Part shown: positions 34,540 through 49,012 of the stretch, piece by piece
Layout of the letters: the number at the start of each line of letters is the position of its first letter
Position numbering within the stretch: position 1 is the first letter of the stretch
Origin: Zanthoxylum bungeanum
Lineage: Eukaryota; Streptophyta; Magnoliopsida; Sapindales; Rutaceae
Reading direction: 5' to 3'
Assembly: GCA_019454045.1 (NCBI GenBank)
Contig: SKCR01034783.1
Location: 1 to 64,000, forward strand
Length of the DNA: 64,000 bases
Position numbers and translations under genes: made by a program
The notes under the pieces: generated by a model
Told to the model about the DNA's origin: nothing
Databases searched by the model: none
What the model saw: only the letters and a program-made list of their open reading frames with translations

Positions 34540-36225
34540 AAAGCCGAGAGAGGGAGAGGAGGAAATGGTTCAAAACCGTGTGAGTTGTCAAGAGAGAGAG
34601 GAAAAAATGTGTTAAGTATTTAGTTTTTGATTTTCCAAAAATCAATTACCAAAATCAATTACCAAATTTCCAAAAAAAAAAAAAAAAAAAAAAAGTCAAA
34701 GGCATAAATGCCAACAACCACTCCATCACTATTCACATCACTCATGACAAGTTGTCAAATCACTCAAAGTGACTAGACATCACATCAATCGATTGACTAG
34801 TGATTTGACGCTTGATGTGACTTGTGGGCCGCACTTAAATTCGAAATGTGAGTGCGCCCGCAAATACTCCCGGGCTCGGGTTCACTAATTCCAAATTAAC
34901 GAATTTTCCGTTACGACGTAATTAAATAATTATGCCTAGCAAAATCACTATTCACGTCGCTAATGAATTAATTTCAAATTAACTCGTTCGCCCGAATTAA
35001 AATCTAATTTTAATTCCGCGTCGAAATCCAATTTCGTATAATATATTGAATATATTATTTAATCGATTAATTCCAAATTAATCGTTCTCTCTCTTTAAAT
35101 AATATTTTATCCCAGATAAAATATCTCCGCAATTAATCCCAGATTAATTTTCTCTCTCATCTAATTAATCCTAGATTAATAAAGTGCGAGTGATACGTCA
35201 TCAGTGAATCTTCGAGAAGAGATCCATGAGATCCCCAGATATGTTGGCAAAAAATCCGATCGTCGGACTATCCGAACACGTATGTACCTAGTACTACGTT
35301 TTTACCGATTTACAAGATAAGGTTGGCTTCTAGAAAAGCGTCATGCCTACCCAATTCTCCAGAAATATCCTTATAGGAATAAATGATCTATATCAGGCGT
35401 AGTATACGTAATATTGCGTATGTCGCTCCAGTATCGGATGTCACATGCTAGGTCTGGGGTTGGAATTGTGTCTGCCCCGTATGAAGCACATATCAGATCT
35501 CTGGTAACTAGTCTCTATAATCGGATAATCATGACCTAGTCATATTATCCCGATGACTGCAGTACATTAGAGAACAAGTTTCGTATCCTACGTGATCATC
35601 ATCTCCACTATGACTGGGGTGATACTTCCATCTCGACATCACACCAAATACACTACGATTCTCAATATACCCAGAAGAGGCGTACACAGAACCTGTTAAA
35701 GCCCTGGATGACCAAAACCAAAGTATATTGGTTGTCGCAAGTATTAGCGGTGCAAGTCTCAGGTTAAGACCAAATACACTTACCTTGATTCGGACTTCCA
35801 TAGACACATAGTCATACTACCAATGGAATTCCGAGGGGTCTATCCAGAGCGAAGCTGTTTCCATACCATCGGTAAACACAACCTCCTATTATACTTGCAT
35901 GAGTATCCTATACCCAAATATATGAGAACTATGCTGTTATGCTCCAACAACGCGCACAAGTGTAATACTAGTCTATTCCGTATTATCGATGTCCAATCTC
36001 GATAATACTACGACTAGGGATATTTAATGATTAAACCTTCGTGAATTGATATTGTCTCATATCATCTCAATCCGGAACTAATCATATGGACCTTTCATCG
36101 TTTATACATCTTGGTAATCTAATTACAAATGCTGAAAGGGCAATTTCCTTTGTCACATAGTTAATTTGTACAACAACACCATGATCTGTACAAATAGTGA
36201 CGTTATGGGTCATAATTGTCTAACA
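34540..36225 (-). mobile_element. LTR fragment, family 1
   Basis: The plus strand ends GGGTCATAATTGTCTAACA at 36225, the complement of the family 1 LTR start. Homology to 42-1939 runs back to about 34540 and then stops, so the far end is missing. The hairpin array is kept at 34884-35180. No TSD partner for GTGAT was found. Confidence 0.82.
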
Positions 36226-38904
36226 GTGATGTCATATTTAGTGACTTTTTTCTTCATGAGTAATTTACCGACAGAAAAATTCATTGGAAATTCGTCATTA
36301 TTTTTTTAATATTGATGCGAATCAGAACACTTAAACTGCTAGTTACATACACACATATACACACATACACATTCATAAGCATATCTTACACATACTTCCA
36401 TATCTTCTTCCTATCAAAGACTCTAATATTCTTCAGGCAAACAGATCACACACATATGTTCACACGAACATCATAAAATCAGACCTATCCACACAATCCG
36501 GAATAGATCACACGCAAGAAATCTTTACACAGTCAAACGTCATTCATTATAAAACAGAGCATAATACAAATTCTTTACAGACAACATATACATTATCAGA
36601 AACAAGAATTAAATTACGAGGTTCACAAAGTCCACTTCATCCATAACAGAAATGGGAATCCAAAAACACATGCCATAAACCAATCTCACTAATTAACAGA
36701 CAAAAAAAAGTAGAATGCAAACTCCTTACAGACAAACATGTTCATTAACAATATTAGAAATCATATTACAGACTCCATATGGTCATTTCAAACATCATCA
36801 TAAATCAAAACACAATTATCATCTTTTGAAAACCCAGTTTATTCAAAAATGGATCTTTCTGAAAATTAGAAGCTTTCAAAATCCATAGTAATAAAAAGTA
36901 ATCAGACGTATATTACTCGAGTTACATGCAAGAATCGGGCGATGTCCGAATAAGACTGTCGATAGAGGTTAGTGGGTCAGCCATTTTCATTGTTTGGACT
37001 CCATAATATGCATCACATAGGGTTAAAATCCATAAAAATGATACACAAGTACCGTGACGAAAAACGTATCATATCACATCCAATCAAAACAGAGGTATCC
37101 GGACCAATTTCTTCCAAAAGACTTTAAAATCAAATAACCAAAATATTACGAAAATATATAAAAACAAAGTATCATCAAGAGATTAGCAAAAAATATCGTA
37201 AAATAAGAATATCAATAAAAGAATAAAAATAAAATATTTGCAATATATCTTAAAACAGTTCTCTATGATTGAAACTAAATTTCAAAAAAATCCATGTATC
37301 TCAAAAACAGTAACAAGCGTCCATGAACTACCTCAGTGGTAGAAAGAAAACCAATCATCCAATATCTAAATCACCAAGACTGACCGAACATTGTCTGAAA
37401 CAGGACCAAGTCGATAGAGGGTAACAAAATGGCCGTAGTCAGATGGGTATAACTCCGTAGTATACAGAATTCACATTGTAGCAAAAATCTTTTCGTATCA
37501 ACAGTGGAGTCAAAATCCTTTTCATTTGCTTGCAAAACCTTTCAAAACAGTCATGTAAATCACTAATCCAAAAAGGTAAACAAATCAAGAGCATCCACAC
37601 ACATATCAGGCTCATCACAAAACATGCATCACATTCATCATTCATTAGCAAGAACTCGTAATATGAAAACATACGTTACAATCATAACTGAAAACGTAAA
37701 CAAAATACACAAAACGGAACATCACATAAAGAAACCCACGTAGGTTGACACATGTGATGACATATATATAAAAGTTCGTATAAAATCCATTATCTATTTT
37801 AGAATAGGTATGGGATGAACATTGTTCGAATAGAATCCTAATCAGTACTTCTAAGTGAAAACTCGTAAACGGGTTACAAAGATTGAAAACTTACAGGTTA
37901 GAACATCAGATAATACGTCTCCGATACATCATATTTTAACAAATGACTCACACTTCCTGATACACTATTATCATTTTACACATCAATAACATAACTCTTA
38001 CTTACTATTCATATCTATACTCGCATAATATAAGATTTTATGTATACTTTTACCAAATCACCTAAACCAGTAGCTATAACCATCCCAAACCTGTGGTAGT
38101 TTGATTCTAATCTAATTCGTGCTTGTTTCATGCTAGTAAACACTTACCTAAATACTATTGTGGCATCCCAAATAATGAATCTCATAACATTTCAAAATCT
38201 CTAAAACCTAGGGTTTCATTACTTCACACATACAAAGGGGTTTCAACTCGTTTCATACACATATTGTGACAATACTTACTTAACTAAGCATACTTAACTC
38301 ATTAATAATCCAAATCATACAAAATAATTTTAGATCAAAGAGTGGGTTTCACCCAAATGCAAAACAAGAGCTGGAGAAAAGTTTAGAGACTTACTTGAGC
38401 TTCCTAGAGCTTGGAATGCATGAGATTATTCAAGATCCAAGCTTGATTTGAAGATCTAGCATAGGGATTTTTTAGGGAAAAGGGGCGTGAGTGAGAGAGA
38501 ATAAATAAAATGAAGAAAAATCTAAAGGGGCCTATTAATAGTGGGCTGAAATCTCAAACTTTCTGTTTAAAAATTACAGGTGCATTCAAACATCCCATCG
38601 AATGCCATACACACGCGAGCATTCCGTCTGCCCATGTTCGAATGACTGATGCACGCATCACGAGTGAAAATACTCTAGACAGTTTCATTCGAATGTGTTG
38701 ATGAACAGGCTACAGACACAAATACTGAATGCGTTTGAACGCCAATACTAACACGAAAATTCTAAGATCTTCTAACTCTATACATGGTGAATAAACTTGG
38801 TTTGTATGAGTCGGTCTACACTCAGAGACCCTACATTACATGAAACATATCATGCATAACTTGTATGACCTTAGTGGTCACACTAAGACTTATTGGGTGT
38901 TACA
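36226..38904 (-). mobile_element. Probable gypsy-type LTR, left end unresolved
   Basis: The right edge, ACTTATTGGGTGTTACA at 38904, is the complement of a typical chromovirus-like LTR start, TGTAACACCCAATAAGT. The preceding 2.6 kb is non-coding, CA-rich and contains degraded CpG palindromes near 38580-38740 (CATTCGAATG, CGTTTGAACGCC). I found no left end, primer site or TSD; several unrelated fragments could be joined here. Confidence 0.5.
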
Positions 38905-38917
38905 ACAAGGCACGAGA

Positions 38918-40295
38918 ATTAGGCATTATCCAAGTCTAAAATACCTAGTTTCAAATTTTAAAAAGAAAAAAAATACTCAAGATACATCAAGCAATAGGTT
39001 CTTTGTCAAATTCCATCAAAGAGTTTCAAGAGAAGACCATCTAGGTAATGACAGTAGGATTTGTGTAGGCTTCATATTTTGGCCATAACTTTCTTATCCA
39101 ATGTTCAATTTTGGTGATTCAAGTTGCATTAGAAAGATGACATAAAGATATACAACTTTGTAATTTACGTTGAAGACAAATTCGAAATCCTTCCTTATCA
39201 AAATATGATCACAATAAATCCTATAGTTTTTATGTTTTTAAATTTATTTTTAAGTATCATGGCCTGAACTTTAATATTTGTATCAATATTACTATAGTTC
39301 CCTTCAGTTAGTATCAAAACTCAGGGTTTTAAGGTCATGTTTTTCTATCTTTAATTACCTTCTTTAGGATCTTTTTGTTATGTCTTAGGTTAAGTTTCGA
39401 TTTTTATATTCCTTTTAAGTCTTAGTCATTTTTTTTTTGCTTGATTTAATCTTAAATCTTTATTAGATTATTTTGTGTTTGTTTGAGTCAAAAGATTACA
39501 TAATCCAAAAAAATTATGTTTATTAAGTTTCAGTTTTTTCAATTTTTTATGTACCGTTTGGTTGAGAGTATTGATTGAGAGTACAAACTAGCGTATAAGT
39601 ATTATACTGAGAGTATAAGCTAGCTTATAAGCTCATCAAACTCTACATTAAACAGTATATTGTGTCTTTACGTCTTATTTAGAGTTCTAAGTTAGTCTTG
39701 CATGTTTGAGTAAAAAAACAAAAAAAAAACATCAGGTTCGGTTTTCTTAAGAGTAAATAGGATTTTTATGTTTTTCTTTTACGTTCTTGTTATTTAAGAG
39801 TCTTTAAGTTGTTCTTGAATAAATAAAATATCAAAATAAAAAAGAAAAAAGAAAAATTTTACTTGTTCATGAGTTAAGGTTTAGATTCGATTATGAATCC
39901 TTTCGAGCAGTTAGGGAATGATGTGATCAAAGATACAAAAATTAGACATTATCCAAGTCTAAACTATAGTGTTTCAAAGTTTAAAAATCCCAAAATACTC
40001 AAGATACATCAAGAAAGTGGTCATTGGTCAAATTCTATCAAAAAAATTTAAGAGATGATGGTGTATTTGCGCTATCTTCATATTTTGTCCATAACCTTCT
40101 CACGTAATGTTCGATTTTAGTATTTCAAATTGAGTTAGGAAGAGGACTCAATGATCTACAATTTTTTAGTTTATATCAAAGGTAAATTCATAATCCTTCT
40201 TGGTTAGGATGCAATCGAAATAAATCGCTACAATTTTTATGTTTTATGTTTTCAGTTTAATTTATGTTTTAGTATCATGAGCTGAACTTTAATGT
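38918..40295 (+). repeat. Diverged direct-repeat pair (38918-39280 and 39941-40295)
   Basis: Both halves begin ATTAGRCATTATCCAAGTCTA and end near GTATCATGRSCTGAACTTTAAT, about 360 bp each, separated by about 660 bp of AT-rich DNA. They could be two LTRs of a very small element or two copies of a larger repeat. The spacer contains no primer site that I can recognise. Confidence 0.6.
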
Positions 40296-40458
40296 TAATT
40301 TAAAGTCTATGCACAAACTTTAAGTTAACTTAGGATTTAACAATGAACCTATTTAAGAGAACCTTTACCTTGTAATTTTGAGAGAGAATTTTGAATAAAG
40401 AATAGTTATTGGCGTTTAACACCCAAATATGTGTGAGAGTGAATTTTCTCTTAGTTCT

Positions 40459-42911
40459 TGTAACATCTCTCTCCAAGAGATACTACCGGCAGGGAATAGG
40501 CTGTCATATCCCCCTGATATTTTGACTTTCTGACTGTGATCAATACTACTAGACTTATCTGAAAATACAAACTCATGCGTAGGGACTATTGGCCAACTCA
40601 ATAATCATGGAAATGCATCTCAAATACTCATACAATGTACTCAATAGTACATTACATTACAACTCTGATATTGGACACACTCAATGACTGATACTATACT
40701 ATATATGTCATACAACTTTTACTTGATACTGACTATGCTGAACTTCTGTACTCAACCTGGTGGACTCAACACCCTAATGACTGCCATCAGTATCCATCCT
40801 CCTGAGCTCATCTCCGGATAAATCTATAAAACAGAAAACACTAGGAATGGGGGGTTAGATCGTTTGAATGACCTAGTGAGTAGACATTTTAAAATGGAAC
40901 TGAAAATACTTTATGAAATCCATGGTTCTAAAATTGGAATAGGCTTACGAAAGTTTTTTTTTTCTAAAATCTCTTTTCTTATCTAAAAACACATCTCTTT
41001 TTGAAAAACTTTCTAAAAATTCTTTTCTTTCTGTGAAATCCTGATCTTTTCTGTAAAATTGGGTTCTCGTGAAAACTCTTTCATTGAACTTATCATTTCT
41101 AAAAATCACATCTCTAGAAATCAGTATTTGAAAACTTTGTTTCCGAAATCTAGGGAGAAATCCAGTGCATAGGGGTATTACGTCTCGCTGTCCCCCACAC
41201 GTAAATATCTGGTGGTCTTGGGGCATCCCCAAGCCATAAATCTGGAGTATGAATGCTACCCTCCTGACTCTGAATCTGAGATCTAGGGACATCTGTTATC
41301 TCTAGTCCTGAGCTATGTGTGCACATGATATCTGTGTCCGTCAATTTCGTATTTGTACAAAGTTACATATGAGGTGGGTTTTTCCCCAGGCCTCCAAAAA
41401 TCATAAAACTCAAGCTTTTAAATTTATCTTTCAAAAAGTTATTTTCAATCGTAAGCATCTATAAACAAACTTGGCTAATGTCCTAAAATATTTAAAAGTA
41501 AGTCTCGAGTCAAACTGATAAATAAATCTCAACTTGAAAAGGTAAATGTCCGCTCACTAATTTGGAATCCGGCTGGCATTGCTCACTTTGCCGAAGTTGT
41601 AATTCATGTGATGATCTATAATTGATAAACTTGATTAGAATGTAGGCTGGGGGATTTATTAATTCAAGCAATTGTTATCACTACATGGCTTATTAGGCTT
41701 GTGTCATAATGTAATGTATGTATACGAGCTGATATGAGACCCTGAGGGTGGCCTCTAACATGCTTTGGTGAAACAAGAATGAACTAAAACTGATTCTGAG
41801 AAAATTCTTGTCACATTTACGATGCTGTCATTTGGTCGTTGCGACGTTCACACATGCAACTGAACTAGTGAGCATCATCTACTTCCACGTCAAGACGAAA
41901 GGGTTAGGCGTCACGACTCCCACACTTGTTGTGATGCTAGGTCCATCAAACAGAACGAGGTAATGAGCTTCCTCTATTATCCCGGTCATAACACTGGCCT
42001 ATTGGCATTGCGACGCTGGTCCATTGGTGTCACGATGCTGGACTGATTTCAGGACCAATCATGACTCTTCAATATAACAATGCTCAAAGTAATTCCCCAC
42101 ACTACCATCAAACTTCAACATATATCAAAACTCATCTCATATCCTCAACCCAAACACAGCTATTATCTAATATCATCAAATCTCAAAGAATAATTCCCCA
42201 ACATATTTATACATATAAAAGCTTTATTCCATGCTAAAACCATCAAAACCACTTCTCAAAATGCATGTTAATGATGCTTTCAATGCCAATTAAGCAAATT
42301 TCAACTCTACAGTATGCATGGTGTGAATTTGGGGCTTTTATTTCTTTGCCTAAAACTAAATATTACTAAGATAAAAAGAGTTAAAAGCTTACTTTTGTGT
42401 GCTTAGAACTTGAGAATCATCACTTTCCATCAAAGTTTGCATGAGGAAGAAGAAAATTTTTTGAAAGCCCTCTTTCCATAACTCACATTTTTGCCTTTGG
42501 AGGAGATGAGTGAATAATGTCCTTTATATAGGCAAGGGATGATATTTATGTAATGAAATGAGTGGTTGAGATGGTGCCACATCACCCAAATCCAGGCCAT
42601 TCTCGAAATTACTATAACTACTGCGGAAATATCAATTTTTGACTTATTTCTGATTCGAATTTAGAACAATGTCCAACGTAAAAGATGTAGGTCTCATTCA
42701 TTCCGATGATATAAGGTTCATAAAAATCAGAGGTCGTATGAAAAGGTTATGGCCCAAATACAAGGGGGTGTCTGGATTTAATCTTGGAATGAATTCCGTA
42801 TCGGAACTGTAAGGAATTTGCCGAAAGTCCAATAAGTCATTTCATGAATGTATACATGTTCGAACATGATTTATTTCATGAATTTGTCGTCACGATTGCC
42901 GGGGTGTTACA
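40459..42911 (-). repeat. 3' LTR of gypsy B
   Basis: It is 2453 bp, from TGTAACATCTCTC to GCCGGGGTGTTACA on the plus strand, with TG...CA ends intact. It aligns with 47194-49012 over most of that copy and with the gypsy A LTRs. CpG palindromes near 41815-42040 are partly decayed to TpG/CpA. Confidence 0.88.
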
Positions 42912-45900
42912 AATTCTCCTCTCTTAAATATGATTCATCCTCGAATCTCTTTTAACATTGAACTTCTTAGGTCCATCTTAGTTTGAAGATATCTGGTCTC
43001 TACAACTCTTATCTTTCTTTACTTGCTTTCTGCTATTCTGCTCAAAAACTCAATACTATGACTTCTGAGAATCTCTTATCCCGGTATACTCTATTCGATT
43101 ATTGTAGCCGAAAACTTAGACTTTGGGAGTTTGTGTCGTATATCTAGCCTAATTGTAGAGGTGTCATTATTCATAAAATTCTATCTATTTCTTATTTCAC
43201 ACCACATAATGTCCCGAAGAGTGTACTAGAAGTACTCAATCTCTCATGATATGAACTTAAGTTCTTCTCGAATAGGTGCCCAAGTGAATCACTCATTTCT
43301 GTTTGACACTCTATGACTGTATTTTATTTTATCTCATTCTTTTCTTTAAGAATTTAATACTTCTTAAGACTTCCTAGATGGTCATTTATCTCATTATTTT
43401 TGTCACCCAAACACAACTCAATTTGCAAGGTCTTGAAAGAATTTGATGCACTTGTTCTAGTATGATCGTACTCACAATTATCCCAATTGAATCTAGTCCT
43501 CATATCCTGGTTTCACTCTTGTTTACAACGTCTTATATCTCTAACCATGATAACATTAATTCTTAATATCACTTGGGGCATCTGTTACTCTTCACATTTA
43601 ATATATCACTATTGTACTTTATACTTCAGTCCATGACCTTTGCTTTCCCGGACTTTAAGTATACCCCGAGTTATTTATTTCATTTTTATAAAATAACTCC
43701 TTTAATGAGCTTATTGAATGTATCTTCAATTCCTTATTAACTAATGCCTTCACATTTTTAAAGGTAATTATATTTCCTATAGTTAGGTTTCTTCACGTTC
43801 TACCGTAGCTCTAGAATAAATATATACAAGGATAATCATTATCGCTAGTAAAAATGATCATACGTAATACATCCCTAGTTCAACATGCTCAACCTGAACT
43901 TGGCATTCATTCTCTTAACTTAATTGCTTAGCTGTCGATTTCCTCTTTGCCAACTTCCAACTACTTACGGGCCCCGTCCTCTAAATTCTTATATCTTTAC
44001 CTATTTGTAGGACTTAGGACCTTATAGTTTATGATCCAGCTCTCTACATATCCTAAGTTTATCATCGGAGTTTTTCGATATTCTAACCCAAGATATTAAT
44101 CCCTACTGTTAACGTCAACCATAACGACTTGATCTTGGTTATTACTCATACTCTTTTCGTATATTCAAATTTGTTGCTGCTATAAATCTGGTTATATCTT
44201 TACAATGGTTTGTTCTCTTAGCCTGTTAGGTATTACCATTGTCTCAAAAATATCCGTATACCTAGTTCCTTTGACCATCTATATGTTATACCTCAATAAA
44301 TTTTTTCCAGGTCATATTTTGCCTTGTTTCTTAGCTAGGTATATTGCATGGGAAACTTATGGGTTATACTCGCTACCATCTTTCCGTTTCCTATCTGATG
44401 GAATTCCAGTTTTATCTCGACGCTGAGAAAACTTGCTATTCCATGGTACTTCTGAACTTAGCCATTGAAAGTTTATTTTAGTACTTATGTACCTCTGTCA
44501 TTGTTTATCTAGTATCTTTTTCTATTGTCGTCTTATTTCGACAGTTCCACTTCCAAACATTTTACTTGATGTCCTTTTTGTCTTCTTTCCTGGTCTATTC
44601 TAAACCTGGAATTCATGTGGTCTATGTATCTGTTTCTTTATCCAAAGAATATCACCTTTTACATGTCCCTACTCATGTCTAACGCTGGTTCTTTTGTATT
44701 ATCGTAATTGCTTGACTAATACTTTCTCTTTTCATCGTTTTATCTAGACAACTTCTCTTTTAAACTTAAAGCTATTTTCCTCTTATATTCTGCTCTTGTA
44801 CTATATCTGAAGATTTTATGTTTGGGTCTCCTTCCACTGCGCATTCACTTATTTCTGGGAGTATCTTGAGGCGAACATCAACGTCCATGTTTGTTGTTGT
44901 TGTCTAATGAGGGTTGGGAGGATGGGGATTGGTCCTGAAGCCTTCCTGGTTGTGGTAATCTCACTAGCTACCCGTGTTGTAGTTGTGATTGTTGCTCATC
45001 TATAAGTCTAGGACTCTTGTGTTTACATATCTGGTGTTGGCTCCCACACCAAGGTACCACTACTAAGAACTATCTGGATTACCTCTTCTAACTTTTCTCC
45101 CGATTATTTTCCATCTATCAATCATATTACCTCTTATTGTGAACCTCCTCTAGGGCCATGCCCTCCTGAAATCCTGCCATATTATTTCATTATCCTTCAT
45201 ACTTATCTCAGTTTCTTAAACCCCTTAAGTCTTTACTTCTCTGGAAATTCCATATTTCACGACAAGTCATGATATCACTACCAAACCTTTGGTCTGGGTG
45301 TTACTCTCTTACTAATTCTTTCTCTCTATTCATGTGGGAAACTCTTTATAAGTCATATATCTTACTCCTGGGGGTCTCTATCTATGTTGCTTACTCTGGT
45401 TCCTTATTCATTTGATCCTTTACTTCCTTGAAAACTTTATGTTTTACGATAGGACAGGTTATCCCTTCTAGATTCGGCTAGACTTGATGTGAATTCGAAT
45501 TATTCTGATACCATAAAAAATATTACTGTCTTATAATTCTTATCTAGATTCTGTTAAACTCCTTGGTTCGACTATCTTGCTATCTCATGATATATCTATC
45601 ATATCAAGTACTATTCTAAACTTGTCCAACTTCTTATTGGGCTCTAAGTTGGGGGTGAACATATTCTCGCATGTCAGATTAGACGTCTATACACTTATTG
45701 GAGTATGGCTACTGGGAAAAAGATGTATAATTAGTTCTGTTGGGGTCTGCATCGACTTCTCCATATCTTAAGGTTCTTAACTTTTCTCAACTCTCTTGAG
45801 GTCTCCATTTTTGTTGCTATCTCCAAGCTATATAACCTATGTCACTAAGCGTACTAAACTCCCTTGTCCATTTCCGTATCCTTCCATATTATTTCAAAAT

Positions 45901-47193
45901 CTTATCTCCTAGCTCAAAACCATGTTGTCGAGGCTAGTGGTGGTTCATTCTTATTGTCTACTTTCTAGATCTATGCTCTCTGCTTTTGTTATAGGCTACA
46001 ACTATGCCACTTAATCTTACTGTTTGTACTGGTACTTTTGTCAACTCATGAGTTTCTTAAACCTACACGGGTTCTGACTGGCATCGGTCTGATCTATGGA
46101 TTCTCGCTAATATTGTGAACTTCTTCATCTTGGCTTGTGTCAGGTTCTTTCTTTTCTGACCTTAGAAGCCTTATTATTCATTTTCTGGGTAACCATTTCT
46201 CGAGGTTAGTTTTTTTATGGTTATCTTTATCTATGCCAGCAAATGATGGGACGATCATCTTATATCTCAATCGATGTCGGCATCCTTGTTCTACTACACT
46301 ATATCCTGGTATAGTCTATTACTCATGTAAGGTAGGTATGAGATAGACTCCATCAATACCGTTTCCTTGACTGGTATCACTGAGATATGAGAATCTGAGT
46401 AGATCAGATTCTTATTTATATCAGATTCTTAGGCTAAGCCAACTAATCATTTCTGCTTACGACCTTCACTTATTTGCCTGCGGACCTGGGTTTGGGGATC
46501 TAGAATCTCTATATCTTTTTTGGCATCTCTTGTCTATTAGAACTCCTACGTTTAATACTAATTTCTTGCTCTTTAATTTCTTTGACTATCATTCGTTACT
46601 CGGGAAACTTGCTAGCTATACGAGGTACTCAAAGGCTATTGGATCGGCTTGAAAAATTTTTATGAGGATGAAAGAAATCTTACTTGGAGGGAAGAAACCT
46701 TACTTAGGTCTGTTCGATATTTTACTCTTTCTCAGACTTAATCTATTCTCCTTACTACTATAGGTTCTGACACTTTATTTGTTATCTCATTTTGTACCTC
46801 TACCTCTTACTACCTCAGGTTACTTTAAGCATCTGTACCTTATTCTTTGCTTTTCCTTTTAGATTTCTCCTTCTAATTCTATAGGGGAATGCTCTTAGAA
46901 TTTTACTATCTGTTCTCATAGCTTATCTTGATCTTCTTATAATAATTCAGGATAATTACGGATGGATTCTCAACTAGGACAAGGATTATGGTTTTTTTTA
47001 CTATGAAGAAAATTCAAATAGCTTTAGGAATGCTTTCTAACCTTTCTATGGAACTTAAGGACGTACTTGAAGATCAGATACTGGATAGGTATGGCCTTAC
47101 ATACTAGTACCCCGGCCATACTACATATACAAGACCCCAACTCTCTACCCACTGCAGTCACTGACTCCCTAGACCATGCTCTGATATAATCTT
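42912..47193 (-). other. Internal region of gypsy B, no readable pol
   Basis: 4.3 kb, T-rich on the plus strand (A-rich on the coding strand), colinear with gypsy A. The minus-strand end before the LTR reads as a short tail RFEDESYLREE, like the end of chromovirus polyproteins. No catalytic motif of RT, RNase H, protease or integrase is visible. Stops occur in all frames. Confidence 0.6.
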
Positions 47194-49012
47194 TCTAACA
47201 TCCTCTTCCAGGAGATGCTACCGGCAGGGAATAGGTTGTCTTATCCTCCTCAGCCTCTACTTTCTAACTGTGATCAATACTGCTAGACTCATCTGAAAAT
47301 ACAAACTCATGTGTAGGGACCATTGCCCAACTCAATAATAATGGAAATGCATCTCAAATATTCATACAATGTACTCAACAGTAAATTACATTACAACTCT
47401 GATATTGGACCCACTCAATGACTGATACTATACAATATATGTCATACAACCTTTACTTGACACTGACTATGCTGAACTTCTATACTTAATCTGGTGGACT
47501 CAACACCTTAGTGACTGCCATCAGTATCTATCCTCCCGAACTGGTCCTCCGGATAAATCTACAAAACAGAAAACACTGGGAGTGGGGGGGTTAGATTGTT
47601 TGAATGATCTAGTGAGTGGACAGTTTAAAACGAAACTGCAAAAATACCTTATGAAAATCCATGGTTTTTAAACTGAAATCGGCTTACGAAAGCTCTTTTT
47701 TCTGAAATCTATTTTCTTATCTAAAAACACAACTCTTTTTGAAAAATTTTCTGAAAATTCTTTTCTATCTGTGAAATTTAGATCTTTTCTGTAAAACTGG
47801 GTTCTCGTGAAAACTCGTTCATAGAACTTATCATTTCTGAAAATCACATCTTTCGAAATAAGTATCTGAAATCTCTGTCTCTGAAATCTATCGAGAAATC
47901 TGGCGCATGAGGGCGTTACGTCTTTCCGTTCCCCAATATGTAAATATTTGGTGGTCGTTGGGCTTCCCCCAAGCCAAAAGTCTGGAGTCAGGGTGCAAAT
48001 TTATGCTACCCTCATGTCTCTGAATCTGAGATCTATGGGCATCTTTCATCCCTAATCCTGAGAGGACACGATATCTGTGTTCGTCAATTCCATATATGTA
48101 CAAAGTTACATCTGAGGTGGGTTTTTCCCCATGCCTCCAAAAATCATAAAACTCAAGTATTTAAATCAATCTTTCAAAAAGACATTTTCAATCGTAAGCA
48201 TTTGTAAACAAATTTGAAAAACACACTAAAATATTTAAAAGTAAGTCTCGAGTCAAATTGATAAATAAATCTCAACTTGAAAAGGTAAAGGTCCACTTAT
48301 TGATTTGGAATCTGGCTGGCATTACTAATTTTTCGAAGGAAATTATGGTTCAAGCGATGATCTATAATTGATAAATTTGATTAGTATGTGGACTGTGGGA
48401 TTTTATAATTCAAGCAATTGCTATCGCTACATGGTGTATCATGCTTGTGTCATAATGTAATGTATGTATGCGAGCTGATACGAGACTGTTAGGGTGGTCT
48501 CTAACATGCTTGGGTGAAACTGGAATGAACTAAAACTGGTTTTGGGGAAATTCTGGTCACGCGTTGCGACGCTATCCCTTGGTTGTCGCGACATTCACAC
48601 ATGCAATTGAACCTGTGAGCATCATCTGCTTCCGCATCGAGACGCAAAGGGTTGGGCTTCGTGACTCTCATACTCGTTGCGACGTTAAGTGCTGAGCGTC
48701 GTGACGTCCATCAAACAGAACGAGACAGTGAGCTTCCTCTGTTATTCGTATCGCGATGCTGGCCTATTGGCATTGCGACGCTGGTCCATTGGCATCGCGA
48801 TGCTGGACTGATTTAAGGACCAATCATGACTTTTCAATATAACAATGCTCAAAGAAATTCCCCACACTACCATCCAACTTCAACATATATCAAAACTCAT
48901 ATTATATCCTCAACCCCAACACAACTATTTTCTAATATCATCAGATCTCAAAGAATAAATCCCCAACATATTTATACATATAAAAAGCTTTATTCCATGC
49001 TAAAACCATCAA
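47194..49012 (-). repeat. 5' LTR of gypsy B, truncated
   Basis: It begins TCTAACATCCTC (TG changed to TC) and aligns with 40459 onward. Matching ends at CTAAAACCATCAAA (49012), about 670 bp before the expected LTR end. It includes well-kept CpG palindromes at 48556-48790 (TGCGACGC, GTCGCGAC, GTCGTGACG). Confidence 0.85.

Larger units (their letters stand above)
40459..49012 (-). mobile_element. Ty3/gypsy element, second copy of the gypsy A family (gypsy B)
   Basis: The left LTR is 40459-42911, the internal region 42912-47193 and the right LTR 47194-49012, the last truncated. The minus strand has a primer site close to ATTATATCAGAGCATGG just inside 47193 and a purine-rich AAGAGAGGAGAATT next to 42911. 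Internal sequence is colinear with gypsy A but has no RT or integrase motif. The right LTR stops matching at 49012, so no TSD can be tested. Confidence 0.87.

Noticed and set aside
37049..38904. ACAAG at 37044-37048 as a TSD partner for ACAAG after 38904
   Set aside because: The sequence next to it does not start with TG, and a 5-bp match is expected by chance several times in this range.
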